Shown here one piece after another: positions 17,907 through 27,878 of a stretch of DNA of 64,000 nt (within the stretch, counting starts at the first letter, position 1; the number at the start of each line of letters is the position of its first letter). The position numbers were made by a program, and so were the translations under genes. The notes under the pieces were generated by a model. The model was given only the letters and a program-made list of their open reading frames with translations, was not told the origin of the DNA and made no database searches. Origin of the DNA: Nocardia rhamnosiphila NBRC 108938 (GTDB lineage Bacteria > Actinomycetota > Actinomycetes > Mycobacteriales > Mycobacteriaceae); assembly GCF_000720425.1 (NCBI RefSeq), contig NZ_JOAJ01000009.1:1-64000 (forward strand), read 5' to 3'.

Positions 17907-18773
17907 ATGGACAAGCTCTCCGAGGTATTGGGCGAAATCTTCGATATCCAGACCACCGCACACCTGCTCGGCTACGACTTCGTACAGCAGGCCGTTGTCG
18001 CGGCGGCCCTGCTCGGGCTGCTCGCCGGGGTGATCGGCCCGCTGATCATCAGCCGGCAGATGTCATTCGCGGTACACGGCACCAGCGAACTCTCGCTGAC
18101 CGGTGCGGCCGCCGCGCTGCTGGTCGGCGCGGGCGTCGGGCTCGGGGCGATCGCCGGTTCTGTGGTGGCGGCCGTGCTTTTCGGCGTGCTCGGCACCCGG
18201 GCCAGAGAGCGCGATTCGGTGATCGCGGTGGTGCTGTCGTTCGGACTCGGCCTGTCGGTGCTGTTCCTGTGGCTCGGTCCCGAACGCGCGGGGTCGAAAT
18301 TCTCGCTGCTGACCGGGCAGGTCGTGAGCGTCGGTTTCGGCGGGCTGACACTACTGGCCACCTGCACTGCCGCGGTGCTCGCCGTACTGGCCGTGGTGTA
18401 CCGTCCGCTGCTGTTCGCCAGCACCGATCCGGAGGTCGCGGTGGCCCGGGGTGTGCCGGTGCGGGCGCTGTCCATCCTGTTCGCGGTGATGCTCGGGATC
18501 ACGGCGGCCTTCGGTGTCCAGATCGTCGGCGCCCTGCTGGTGCTCGCACTGCTGATCACCCCGGCGGCCGCGGCCGCGCAGCTGACCGCCGACCCGGTGC
18601 GCGCCACCGTGCTTGCGGTGATCTTCGCCGAGATCGCCGCAGTGGGCGGCATCCTGTTGTCGCTGGCGCCGGGGGCGCCGGTCTCCACCTTCGTCACCAC
18701 GATCTCGTTCGTGATCTACCTGGTCTGCCGGGTGATCGGGGCGCGGCAGCGTCAGGTCGCCCGGGTCCGCTGA
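17907..18773 (+). CDS. znuB: Zinc ABC transporter permease
   Basis: A 288-residue ABC-3 family integral membrane protein with about eight hydrophobic segments. Conserved features include SRQMSFAVHGTSELSLTGAAA near residue 50 and QIVGALLVLALLITPAAAA near residue 205, both typical of ZnuB/MntB permeases. Its ATG follows the znuC stop with no gap, so the two are coupled. Confidence 0.9.
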   Translation: MDKLSEVLGEIFDIQTTAHLLGYDFVQQAVVAAALLGLLAGVIGPLIISRQMSFAVHGTSELSLTGAAAALLVGAGVGLGAIAGSVVAAVLFGVLGTRARERDSVIAVVLSFGLGLSVLFLWLGPERAGSKFSLLTGQVVSVGFGGLTLLATCTAAVLAVLAVVYRPLLFASTDPEVAVARGVPVRALSILFAVMLGITAAFGVQIVGALLVLALLITPAAAAAQLTADPVRATVLAVIFAEIAAVGGILLSLAPGAPVSTFVTTISFVIYLVCRVIGARQRQVARVR

Positions 18774-18854
18774 GCACCTGAGGGCAGGTGCCTTCAGTCC
18801 GGGCGGCGAAGTTTCGTATGCTCGTCCTCAACGCCCCCGGACGAAGGTGACCAC

Positions 18855-20024
18855 ATGATCGACTTCACGATTCCCGCCGAGCTCGCCGCCGAACGTGACC
18901 GGGTCCGCGCATTCGTCGCAGACAAGATCGTGCCCTACGAGCGCGACCCGCGACTCACCTCCCACGGCCCCACCGACGAACTCCGCCAGGAACTCGTGGA
19001 ACTCGCCCGCGCCGAGGACCTGCTGACCATCCAGGCTCCCACCGCGCTCGGTGGCCGGGGCCTCACCCACGTGGAGCAGGCGGTGCTCTACGAAGCCGCC
19101 GGCTGGTCGACGCTGGGTCCGGTCGCCATGAACTGTGCCGCTCCGGACGAAGGCAATATGTTCCTGCTCTCCAAGATCGCGAACCCCGAGCAGACCGAGC
19201 ACTACCTCCGGCCGGTCATCGACGGGCATCAGCGCTCGGTATTCGCCATGACCGAACCCGACGGCGCCGGCTCCGACCCCGGCCAGCTCGCCACCACCGC
19301 CACCTTCGACGGCGAGAACTTCGTCATCGAAGGCCGCAAATGGCTGATCACCGGCGCCAACGGCGCCAAGACCTGGATCATCATGGCACTGCTCGGCGAC
19401 AACCCCCACCTCCCCGCCGGACCCACCCTCTTCCTCACCGACGGCGACCGCCCGGGCATCGTCATCGAACGCACCATGAACACCATGGACCGCAACTATG
19501 TGGCCGGGCACTGTGTTGTCCGCTTCGACAACCTCACCCTCCCGAAGTCGGCGCTGCTCGGCGAAGCAGGCCAGGCACTGCGCTACGCCCAGCTGCGCCT
19601 GGCCCCCGCCCGCCTCACCCACTGCATGCGCTGGCTCGGCGCCGCCGAACGCGCCCAGAGCATCGCCATCGACCACGCCAAAACCCGCACCGCCTTCGGC
19701 AAAACCCTCGGCGAACACCAGGGCGTCTCGTTCATGATCGCCGACAACGAGATCGCGCTGCACCAGTGCCGGCTGACCATCTGGCACACCTGCTGGCTCA
19801 TGGACCAGGGCAAGAAGGCCCGCCACGAGAGCTCGATGGCGAAATCGTTCGTCTCCGAGGAACTGTTCAAGGTCGCCGACCGCTGCGTCCAGATCCTGGG
19901 CGGCATCGGCGTCAGCGACGAGACGGTGGTCGAGATGATCTTCCGCGATATGCGCCCCTTCCGCCTCTACGACGGCCCCACCGAGGTCCACAAATACGCC
20001 ATCAGCCGCAAAGTACTGCGGTAG
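18855..20024 (+). CDS. Acyl-CoA dehydrogenase, ACAD10/11-like
   Basis: A 389-residue acyl-CoA dehydrogenase. The FAD/substrate motif is FAMTEPDGAGSDPGQL and the C-terminal region has QILGGIGVSDETVVEMIFRD. The segment RLYDGPTEVHK has Asp where many ACADs have the catalytic Glu (YEG), as in the ACAD10/11 branch. The substrate is unknown. It is a stand-alone gene after the znu operon; a long repeat element begins about 100 bp after its stop and separates it from the enoyl-CoA hydratase gene, with which it may once have formed an operon (inference). Confidence 0.82.
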   Translation: MIDFTIPAELAAERDRVRAFVADKIVPYERDPRLTSHGPTDELRQELVELARAEDLLTIQAPTALGGRGLTHVEQAVLYEAAGWSTLGPVAMNCAAPDEGNMFLLSKIANPEQTEHYLRPVIDGHQRSVFAMTEPDGAGSDPGQLATTATFDGENFVIEGRKWLITGANGAKTWIIMALLGDNPHLPAGPTLFLTDGDRPGIVIERTMNTMDRNYVAGHCVVRFDNLTLPKSALLGEAGQALRYAQLRLAPARLTHCMRWLGAAERAQSIAIDHAKTRTAFGKTLGEHQGVSFMIADNEIALHQCRLTIWHTCWLMDQGKKARHESSMAKSFVSEELFKVADRCVQILGGIGVSDETVVEMIFRDMRPFRLYDGPTEVHKYAISRKVLR

Positions 20025-20120
20025 TTCTCGCGCGCTTGCTGAGGGCCTGCGTGCTCTGGCGTGCTGCCGCGGACGGGATCGAGCTTGTGGGCTGGTCCGC
20101 AAAGGTGGGGAAGGCGGGCT

Positions 20121-20570
20121 CGCTCGTGAAGGTGCTGTTTATTTGCGGCGCCTGCGGCGCCCCGGGGTCGAGGCCCCCTTGGTCCCGCCGTTCAGGCCTC
20201 GGGACTCGAGCCTTCGGCTCATGCGACGTGCGGTGGACCGTCCATAGAGCGCGACCTTTGAGCACCTTCGGCCAAGGGGCGGGACGGGCCTCGACCCGTT
20301 TCAGTGCCTCGTAAGACTCGGCACCGAGTGGGGGCTGATGTTCGTGAAGGCGATCAGACGCAGGCGGGCGGGGTGGTCGAGTCGGCTTCCGATTCGAACG
20401 AGTCGGCATCCGAGCCGGCCATCGAATGCCGCCGCAACCCGCATGCGTCGAGTCTTACGAGACACCTCAAAGGGTTGAGGCCCGTCTCGCCGTTTCGGCC
20501 TCGAAAGCGCAGGAGCCGAAGGCTCGAGTCTCGAGGCCGAAACGGCGAGACCAAGGGGGCCTCAACCCGT
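20121..20570. repeat. Palindromic MITE-like repeat, copy B (two inverted arms and a core)
   Basis: About 450 bp. The left arm (20121-20290) carries GTGAAGGTGCTGT, CCGCCGTTCAGGCCTCGGG and GAGCACCTTCGGCCAAGG. The right arm (20478-20570) is an inverted version with CTCGCCGTTTCGGCCTCGA and ends GGCCTCAACCCG. The core contains GTGCCTCGTAAGACTCGGCACC and GCATGCGTCGAGTCTTACGAG. The core and arm variants occur in the reverse order in copy C. It directly abuts the enoyl-CoA hydratase coding sequence. No transposase is encoded. Confidence 0.85.
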
Positions 20571-20576
20571 TCGGAA

Positions 20577-21374
20577 TTGCTCGTCGATGTCTCAGCGGGC
20601 ATCGCCGTCCTCACGTTGAATCGGCCGGCGAAACAGAACGCCTTCAATCCTGCGATGACCGAGGCCCTGGGGGCCGCGCTGAAACGGTGTGACACCGAGG
20701 ACGCCATCCGGGTCGTGGTGATCACCGGTACTCCGCCCGCTTTCTGCGCGGGCGCCGATCTGTCGGACCGGGTGGGCGAGGTGAGCGCGAGTATCGATCC
20801 GCCGCCGTTCCGGGTGCGCAAACCGGTGATCGCGGCGGTCAACGGGCACGCGGTGGGTGCGGGGCTGGCGCTGGCGCTGCAGTGCGATCTGCGTTATATG
20901 GCCGACGACGCGGTCTACGCGCTGAGCCAGGTCCGGCGCGGGGTCCTCGCCGACGGCTATGTGCACTGGACGCTGCCGCGGCTGGCCGGGCTGGCCAATG
21001 CCGCCGATATCCTGCTCACCGGCCGTACCTTCGACGGGGCGGAAGCCCGGGCCATGGGTTTGGCCAATGCCTGCCTGCCGGCGGCGGAGGTGGTGCCGAC
21101 CGCGATGGCGGTGGCCCACGATATCGCGGGCGGCTCGGCCCCGTTGAGCGCCGCGCTGTCCAAACGGCTGCTGTGGGAGGGCGTCGGACTGGAACCGGAC
21201 GTGGTCGCGCGGCTCGAAGCCGATCTGAACGAGCACATCGCCGAGGGCCGGGATGCCGGAGAGGCGATGGCGGCCTTCCGGGAGCGCCGCCAGCCCTCGT
21301 GGTCCGGCTCGATCAATGACGAATGGCCGAACTGGGCGCGAACGAAATGGTCCGGGCAGCAGAGCCTGGATTGA
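20577..21374 (+). CDS. Enoyl-CoA hydratase/isomerase family protein
   Basis: A crotonase-fold protein of about 265 residues. Motifs include VLTLNRPAKQNAFNPAM, the oxyanion-hole block FCAGADLSD and NGHAVGAGLALALQCDLRYM. The position of the second catalytic Glu is not obviously preserved in YALSQVRRGVLADG, so hydratase activity is not certain. The start is a problem: the repeat element ends seven bases upstream, and the first plausible codon after it is a TTG at 20577. The frame is also open through the repeat back to 20304, but those residues are repeat-derived. Native start probably lost. Confidence 0.75.
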   Translation: MLVDVSAGIAVLTLNRPAKQNAFNPAMTEALGAALKRCDTEDAIRVVVITGTPPAFCAGADLSDRVGEVSASIDPPPFRVRKPVIAAVNGHAVGAGLALALQCDLRYMADDAVYALSQVRRGVLADGYVHWTLPRLAGLANAADILLTGRTFDGAEARAMGLANACLPAAEVVPTAMAVAHDIAGGSAPLSAALSKRLLWEGVGLEPDVVARLEADLNEHIAEGRDAGEAMAAFRERRQPSWSGSINDEWPNWARTKWSGQQSLD

Positions 21375-21380
21375 CGCCGC

Positions 21381-21656
21381 TCAGCCCCCGCCGAGCAGCA
21401 CCACCAGGAACAGCACCGCCATCACGACCATGAGGATGGTGCCGATGACGCCCAGGATGAATCCGACGACAACCTGCGTGTGGCCACCGTATGCGCCGCC
21501 GGACTCCTCGATCTGATCGAGTGCGCGTTTACCCATCGCCCAGGCCACCGGTCCGGTCAGCCCGCAACACAGCACGCTGAGCGCACCGAGGAACAGCACC
21601 GCTGTCGCATGCGGGTGCTCTACCGGCTTACCGATGGGCGCGTTGGGTATCACCAC
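21381..21656 (-). CDS. DUF4190 small membrane protein
   Basis: A 91-residue protein with two membrane segments (about residues 18-40 and 62-88), a CCGLTGPVAWAMG turn and a short acidic loop QIEESGGAYGG, as in DUF4190 proteins. It is convergent with the enoyl-CoA hydratase gene (6-bp gap). Function unknown. Confidence 0.78.
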   Translation of the reverse strand: MVIPNAPIGKPVEHPHATAVLFLGALSVLCCGLTGPVAWAMGKRALDQIEESGGAYGGHTQVVVGFILGVIGTILMVVMAVLFLVVLLGGG

Positions 21657-21815
21657 ATGACGAATTCTACGGTGCGGTGCCGGATTTGCGGTCCGGGCGC
21701 GGCGGATTCACTTCCGAACCGCCCGCTGACCGCTCCCCGACACGCCCGATCACCGCGCCGAGCCGGCGGCCACCGACCCGTCGGCCGGCGCGGACGGGAC
21801 GCCGTGCTCGGACGT

Positions 21816-22784
21816 TCAGGCGCGGCGCTGCCGGGCGGTTTCGGCCAGCACCACGCCCGCGGCGACGGAGGCGTTCAGCGATTCCACCGGGCCCGCCATC
21901 GGGATGCTCAGGACCGAATCACAGGTCTCACGGACCAGCCGCGACAGCCCCTTGCCCTCCGATCCGACGACGATCACCGTCGGGACGGTGGCATCGAAAT
22001 CGTCGAGGGACAGATCGCCGCCGGCGTCCAGGCCCACGATCTGAACACCGGTGGCGGCCCAATCCTTCAGCGTGCGGGTGAGATTGGTGGCACGGGCGAC
22101 CGGGAGCCGGGCCGCGGCGCCGGCGCTGGTGCGCCACGCGACAGCGGTCACACTGGCGCTGCGGCGCTGCGGGATCACCACACCGTGCCCGCCGAAGGCC
22201 GCGACCGAGCGGACGACGGCGCCGAGGTTGCGCGGATCGGAGATATTGTCCAGCGCCACCAGCAGTGCCGGTTCGGCGGATTCCCTGGCCCGGGCCAGCA
22301 GGTCGTCGGGGTGGGCGTACCGGTAGGGCGGCACCTGCAGCGCCACGCCCTGGTGCAGACCGTTGGAGCTCATCCGGTCCAGATCGGTGCGCGGCACCTC
22401 GAGAATGGAGATCCCGGTATCGGCGGCGAGGCGGACGCTCTCGGTGAGCCGCTCGTCGTTCTCGGTACCCACCGCCACGTACAGGGCGCTGGCCGGAACC
22501 CCGGCCCGCAGACACTCCACCACGGGATTGCGGCCCAGCACCAGTTCGGGGCCGTCGTCGCTGCGCCTACCGGCCGGACGCCCGCGACCGGGCGGATTGT
22601 TCTGCGCGGCTTTGGCTTTCGCCGCCGAGCGACGCGCCGCCGGATGTTTGGTGCGCTGTTCGGCCGGTGGCGTCGGCCCGCGGCCCTCCAGCCCGCGACG
22701 CCGCTTGCCGCCGGACCCGACCACGGCGCCCTTCTTGGTGCCGCCTTTACGAATCGCACCGCGACGTTGTGAATTGCCGGCCAT
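21816..22784 (-). CDS. rlmB: 23S rRNA (guanosine-2'-O-)-methyltransferase, RlmB/TrmH family
   Basis: A 322-residue SpoU methyltransferase. A basic low-complexity N-terminal tail of about 75 residues precedes the substrate-binding domain ([15 protein letters not shown]). SPOUT motifs follow: [14 protein letters not shown] (motif 1), [11 protein letters not shown] (motif 2) and [14 protein letters not shown] (motif 3), which form the knotted SAM site. The ATG at 22784 has GGAAAGGCGGG upstream and overlaps the cysS stop by one base (TGATG). Confidence 0.9.
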   Translation of the reverse strand: MAGNSQRRGAIRKGGTKKGAVVGSGGKRRRGLEGRGPTPPAEQRTKHPAARRSAAKAKAAQNNPPGRGRPAGRRSDDGPELVLGRNPVVECLRAGVPASALYVAVGTENDERLTESVRLAADTGISILEVPRTDLDRMSSNGLHQGVALQVPPYRYAHPDDLLARARESAEPALLVALDNISDPRNLGAVVRSVAAFGGHGVVIPQRRSASVTAVAWRTSAGAAARLPVARATNLTRTLKDWAATGVQIVGLDAGGDLSLDDFDATVPTVIVVGSEGKGLSRLVRETCDSVLSIPMAGPVESLNASVAAGVVLAETARQRRA

Positions 22785-24190
22785 CAGCCCGCCTTTCCAG
22801 GGGTAGGTGCGCCCAGCGACCATTCGGCACCGTTGGGTGTATCGGTTACTTCGATTCCGGCCGCCTGCAGCCGATCGCGGACCGCGTCGGCGGTCGCCCA
22901 GTCCTTGGCCGCCCGGGCCTGCTGCCGCCGTTCCAGTTCGGCGCCCACCAGCACGTCCAGGGCGGCGTCGGCGGCCGAATGATCGGCAGCGCTGTGCCAG
23001 TGCGGGTCGAGCGGGTCCACGCCCAGGACATCGAGCATGGCCCGGATCTGCCCGGCGTGTTCCCGCGCGGTGTCGAGCACGCCGGCGTCGAGGGCGCGGT
23101 TGCCTTCGTGCACGCCGTGGTGGATCTCGGCGAGCGCCTTCGGCACCCCGAGATCATCGTCGAGCGCGGCGGCGAATCCGTCGGTCCATTTACCCATCGG
23201 AATATCCCCGCCGCGTTCGGCCACTCGCTGCACGAACGCTTCGATCCGCTGATAGGACTGGGCGGCATCGTGCAACGCCTTGTCCGAATATTCCAGCATC
23301 GACCGGTAGTGCGCACTACCCAGGTAGAAGCGTAATTCCACCGCGCGCACCGATTTCAGCACATTCGGAATGGACAGCACATTGCCGAGCGATTTCGACA
23401 TCTTCTCGCCGCCCATGGTGACCCAGCCGTTGTGCAGCCAGTACCGGGCAAAACCGTCCCCGGCCGCCTTGGACTGCGCGATTTCGTTCTCGTGGTGCGG
23501 GAAGACCAGGTCCATTCCGCCGCAATGGATATCGAATTCCGGCCCCAGATAGAACTCGGCCATGGCCGAGCACTCCAGATGCCAACCGGGCCGCCCGGGG
23601 CCCCAGGGCGAGGGCCAGGTCGGCTCGCCCGGTTTGGCGGCTTTCCACAGCGTGAAATCACGAGGATCGCGTTTACCGAGGCCGGCGCTCTCGCCCTGGT
23701 GCACATCTTCGAGCCGATGCCCGGACAGATGTCCGTAATCCGGGTAGCTCCGGACATCGAAATACACATTGCCCGCGGAGGCGTAGGCGTGCCCCCGGTC
23801 GATCAGACGCTGCATCAAGTCGACCATCTGGGTGATATGGCCGGTCGCGCGCGGTTCGGCGGACGGCGGCAGCACACCGAGTTGCCGATAGGCCTGGTCG
23901 AAGGCGCGCTCGTGCGTCGCCGCCCATTCCCACCAGGGTCGACCGGCCGCGGCCGCCTTGGCGAGGATCTTGTCCTCGATATCGGTGACATTGCGGATGA
24001 ACGCCACGTCCGAACCGTTGGCCGCCAGCCACCGGCGCAGAATGTCGAAGGCGACCCCGCTGCGTACATGACCGATATGGGGTAGCCCCTGCACGGTCGC
24101 CCCACACAGGTACACCGAGGCGTGGCCGGGTACCAGCGGCGTGAAATCACGCAGGATCCGTCTCTCGGTGTCGAACAGGCGCAGCGTCAC
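22784..24190 (-). CDS. cysS: Cysteinyl-tRNA synthetase
   Basis: A 468-residue class I synthetase. It shows YLCGATVQG with the first zinc Cys, HIGH as [23 protein letters not shown] with further zinc ligands, and KMSKS as [11 protein letters not shown], plus a C-terminal DALR-like anticodon domain. The CGATVQG variant of the usual CGPTVYD is also present in M. tuberculosis CysS1 as I recall it. The start is GTG at 24190. MshC, the mycothiol ligase paralogue, differs in length and is not this gene. Confidence 0.93.
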   Translation of the reverse strand: MTLRLFDTERRILRDFTPLVPGHASVYLCGATVQGLPHIGHVRSGVAFDILRRWLAANGSDVAFIRNVTDIEDKILAKAAAAGRPWWEWAATHERAFDQAYRQLGVLPPSAEPRATGHITQMVDLMQRLIDRGHAYASAGNVYFDVRSYPDYGHLSGHRLEDVHQGESAGLGKRDPRDFTLWKAAKPGEPTWPSPWGPGRPGWHLECSAMAEFYLGPEFDIHCGGMDLVFPHHENEIAQSKAAGDGFARYWLHNGWVTMGGEKMSKSLGNVLSIPNVLKSVRAVELRFYLGSAHYRSMLEYSDKALHDAAQSYQRIEAFVQRVAERGGDIPMGKWTDGFAAALDDDLGVPKALAEIHHGVHEGNRALDAGVLDTAREHAGQIRAMLDVLGVDPLDPHWHSAADHSAADAALDVLVGAELERRQQARAAKDWATADAVRDRLQAAGIEVTDTPNGAEWSLGAPTPGKAG

Positions 24191-24198
24191 GGCAGTCG

Positions 24199-24204
24199 AT
24201 CCTA
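24199..24204 (-). promoter_or_regulatory. Candidate -10 element of cysS
   Basis: TAGGAT on the minus strand fits the actinobacterial TANNNT -10 motif. Only 8 nt separate it from the cysS GTG, so the transcript would start at or within a base or two of the start codon (leaderless or nearly so). No Shine-Dalgarno sequence precedes the GTG, which is consistent. The rest of the 24191-24439 gap shows nothing recognisable. Confidence 0.4.
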
Positions 24205-24439
24205 GTTTCGTGTATGGATTGCACTCGGATTTGGTGCAGGGGGATATGGGCAGGGTAGCGGTGCGGCCGGGTGTACCGGCAGTCGGCTCGGCCGCGCGTG
24301 GGAACTTCGGTATTCCACTGCCGCGGGTTCACGGCCGGCAGTTGTCGCGCCGAGCGGCTCACCGGCTCGAACCGATCACCGGAGAGACCTGCTCGGCCCG
24401 GCGCCGGGCCACAGAACTGAGCGGGCGGCCTCGCGGGCC

Positions 24440-24952
24440 CTATGCCGGTCGCACCTCGCCACCGTCTCCGGGCTGTCCACTCGGCCGCCCGGGACAGTGC
24501 AGCAGCGCGGTGGCGACCGCGGCGATCCCCTCACCACGCCCGGTGAGACCCAGGCCGTCACTGGTCGTACCGGAAACCGATACGGGCGCGTCCAGCAGAT
24601 CGCCCAGCACCTGCTGGGCCTCGGCGCGGCGCGGACCGATCCGCGGCCGGTTGCCGATCACCTGAACGGCGGCGTTGACGACCTCGTATCCGGCGTCGTC
24701 GAGCAGTCGCCGCACTTCTTTCAGCATGGCGGCCCCGGAAACCCCGGCCCATTCCGGCCGGCCGGTGCCGAAGACCGAGCCCACATCCCCCAGGCCCGCC
24801 GCGGACAACAGGGCGTCGCAGAGGGCGTGCGCGGCGACGTCACCGTCGGAGTGTCCCGCGCAACCGTCCTCGCCGTCGAACAGCAAACCGGCCATCCAGC
24901 AGGGACGACCCGGTTCGATCGGATGCACATCGGTACCGATCCCCACTCGCAT
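24440..24952 (-). CDS. ispF: 2-C-methyl-D-erythritol 2,4-cyclodiphosphate synthase
   Basis: A 170-residue MEP-pathway enzyme. [12 protein letters not shown] holds the Asp and His zinc ligands, [17 protein letters not shown] the third ligand and catalytic region, and [21 protein letters not shown] the conserved C-terminal signature. It cyclises the CDP-ME 2-phosphate to MEcPP. The ATG at 24952 lies two bases after the ispD stop. Confidence 0.93.
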   Translation of the reverse strand: MRVGIGTDVHPIEPGRPCWMAGLLFDGEDGCAGHSDGDVAAHALCDALLSAAGLGDVGSVFGTGRPEWAGVSGAAMLKEVRRLLDDAGYEVVNAAVQVIGNRPRIGPRRAEAQQVLGDLLDAPVSVSGTTSDGLGLTGRGEGIAAVATALLHCPGRPSGQPGDGGEVRPA

Positions 24953-24954
24953 GT

Positions 24955-25668
24955 TCAGCACGGCGTCACCGCCGGGCGCGCGGTGAGCAGGGATTCGGCC
25001 AGGCGCAGATCGAGCGGGGTGGTGATCTTGAAGGCCAGCGGGTCACCGGCGACGGTACGCACCTCGACGCCCAGCCGCTCCACCAGGCCGGCGTCATCGG
25101 TCGCCGAGCCCGCGTCGGCGTACGCGGCATGCAATGCCCCCGCGGCGAAGCCCTGCGGAGTCTGGATGGCCCGTAACGCCCCACGATCCGGTGTACCGGT
25201 GACCTTCCCGCCGGAATCGACGGTTTTCACGGTGTCCACCACCGGCAGTGCGGGCACGACCGCGGGATGACCGGCACGCAGCTCGTCCACCACCCGGGCG
25301 ATCAGCGCGGGCGGAGTGAGCGCGCGGGCCGCGTCGTGCACCAGGAAGAACGCCGTATCACCGGCCGCGGCGAGGCCGGCGCGTACCGAATCGGTGCGCT
25401 CGGCGCCGCCGACCACGATCCGCACCGGAGCATCGGGGGGTAGGAGAGCTGCCGTCCGGTCGACGTGTTCGGCGGGCACCATCACAATGATCTCGTCGAC
25501 GACCGCGGCAGCCACCAGCCCGTTCACAGCCAGTGTGAGCATGGGAGTGCCGCCGATCGGGACGAACGCTTTGGGTTCATCTGCACCCAAGCGCACGCCA
25601 CGACCGGCGGCAGGAACCAGTGCGGTGACGGGACCGGCGCCACGGCCGGGACCGTCTATTTTGTGCAC
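24955..25668 (-). CDS. ispD: 2-C-methyl-D-erythritol 4-phosphate cytidylyltransferase
   Basis: A 237-residue nucleotidyltransferase with the P-loop-like [12 protein letters not shown], followed by [20 protein letters not shown] and AIQTPQGF. It makes CDP-ME from MEP and CTP. The GTG start at 25668 lies 2 nt after the carD stop. The carD-ispD-ispF order is the standard one in Mycobacteriales. Confidence 0.93.
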   Translation of the reverse strand: MHKIDGPGRGAGPVTALVPAAGRGVRLGADEPKAFVPIGGTPMLTLAVNGLVAAAVVDEIIVMVPAEHVDRTAALLPPDAPVRIVVGGAERTDSVRAGLAAAGDTAFFLVHDAARALTPPALIARVVDELRAGHPAVVPALPVVDTVKTVDSGGKVTGTPDRGALRAIQTPQGFAAGALHAAYADAGSATDDAGLVERLGVEVRTVAGDPLAFKITTPLDLRLAESLLTARPAVTPC

Positions 25669-25670
25669 GA

Positions 25671-26623
<953 letters not shown>

Positions 26624-27277
26624 GTGACTGCCCTGACTGCTGTGACTGCCGCTGGCCCGGTCCCGACCCGGCGGCGCCGCATGGTGGCGGCCGCCGCGCT
26701 CGCCGCCGGTGCGGCGCTCGTCCTGTCCGGCTGCGGCGCCGGCCAGATCTCCCAGACCGCCGTACAGGTCGCCGCCATCAACGGCAACACGGCCAACGCC
26801 GGCGATATCGCCCTGCGCAACGTGCACATCGTGTTCCCCGGTAGCGGCACCACCACCCACACCACCGGCGGTAAGGCCGCGCTCGCGCTGTCCATCGTGA
26901 ACAACGGCGCGGTGGGCACCGACGAACTCACCGGCGTCACCACCGACCTCGGGACCGTCCAGATCACCCCGGCCAAAGGCGACAAACTCGAGATCGCCCC
27001 CTCCGAGACGGTCGTGGTCTCCACCCCGCAGGCCGGTGCGGAAACCCACACCAGCGGCGAAACGATCAAGACCGAAGGCGGCGAGACCACACCCGCCCGC
27101 ATCGAGATCACCGGTCTCACCAAGGACATCATCCCGGGCCTCGCATACGACGTCACCTTCAGCTTCAAGAACAATGGGAATGTCGTGGTCCAGGTCCCGG
27201 TCGACGCCGGTGTAGAAGCGCCTCGGCACGAATCGGAACTTTCCAAGAGCACCACGGGCTCGGCCGGCGGCCACTGA
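26624..27277 (+). CDS. lpqE: LpqE-like lipoprotein
   Basis: A 217-residue secreted protein with a twin-Arg-rich n-region (PTRRRRM), hydrophobic stretch and lipobox LVLSGCGAG, so probably a lipoprotein. The mature part is an immunoglobulin-like copper-chaperone-type (PCuAC-like) beta domain with paired IVNNG and FKNNGNV repeats; Met/His ligands for copper are not obvious. The GTG at 26624 follows GGAGGA by 5 nt. Position next to carD matches Rv3584 (lpqE) by recalled synteny. Confidence 0.78.
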   Translation: MTALTAVTAAGPVPTRRRRMVAAAALAAGAALVLSGCGAGQISQTAVQVAAINGNTANAGDIALRNVHIVFPGSGTTTHTTGGKAALALSIVNNGAVGTDELTGVTTDLGTVQITPAKGDKLEIAPSETVVVSTPQAGAETHTSGETIKTEGGETTPARIEITGLTKDIIPGLAYDVTFSFKNNGNVVVQVPVDAGVEAPRHESELSKSTTGSAGGH

Positions 27278-27396
27278 GCTTTCCGGGCGCCGATGCCGAC
27301 CTGCCGGAGTCCAGGCCCTCGGCTTCGGCGCCGAGCGAATCGAGCAGGCGCGCTCCACGGGGCGGGTTCGGTCGCCGAGGCATGGACGTTGGCCTG

Positions 27397-27800
27397 CTCG
27401 TGAAGGTGCTGTGTTTTTGGCGGCGCCTGCGGCGTCGCGGGGTTGAGGCCCCCTTGGTCTCGCCGTTTCGGCCTCGGGACTCGAGCTTCGCTCATGCGAC
27501 GTGCGGTCGGCCTTCCACGGAAGGCCGACCGTTGAGCACCTTCGGCCAAGGGGCGAGACGGGCCGCAACCCTTTGAGGTGTCTCGTAAAACTCGACGCAT
27601 GCGGGTCGCGTCGGCATTCGATGTCTTGATCGGATGCCGACTCGACCGCTCGGTTGCCTGGCGTCTGATCGCTTTCACGAATAGCGGCACCCTCTTGGTG
27701 CCGAGTCTTACGAGGCCCTGAAAGGGTCGAGGCCCGTCCCGCCGTTCAGGCCTCGAAAGCGCATGAGCCGAAGGCTCGAGTCTCGAGGCCTGAACGGCCC
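27397..27800. repeat. Palindromic MITE-like repeat, copy C, abutting radA
   Basis: About 400 bp. The left arm shares GTGAAGGTGCTGTG and CTCGCCGTTTCGGCCTCGGG with the other copies. The core begins CCCTTTGAGGTGTCTCGTAA, the reverse complement of the end of the copy B core, and ends TGCCGAGTCTTACGAGG. The right arm has CCGCCGTTCAGGCCTCGAA and is cut off at TGAACGG (about 27797), where RadA-coding sequence begins. A GGTCGGCCTT/AAGGCCGACC hairpin lies near 27507. No protein is encoded. Confidence 0.85.
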
Positions 27801-27878
27801 GTCTATCGGTGTTCGGAGTGCGCGCACGAAGTCGCCAAATGGGTCGGTAAGTGTCCCGGTTGCGGGTCCTGGGGGACC

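Noticed and set aside
20304..20576. Enoyl-CoA hydratase extended N-terminus of about 90 residues
   Set aside because: This part is encoded by the palindromic repeat, matches no crotonase N-terminus, and would make the protein abnormally long.
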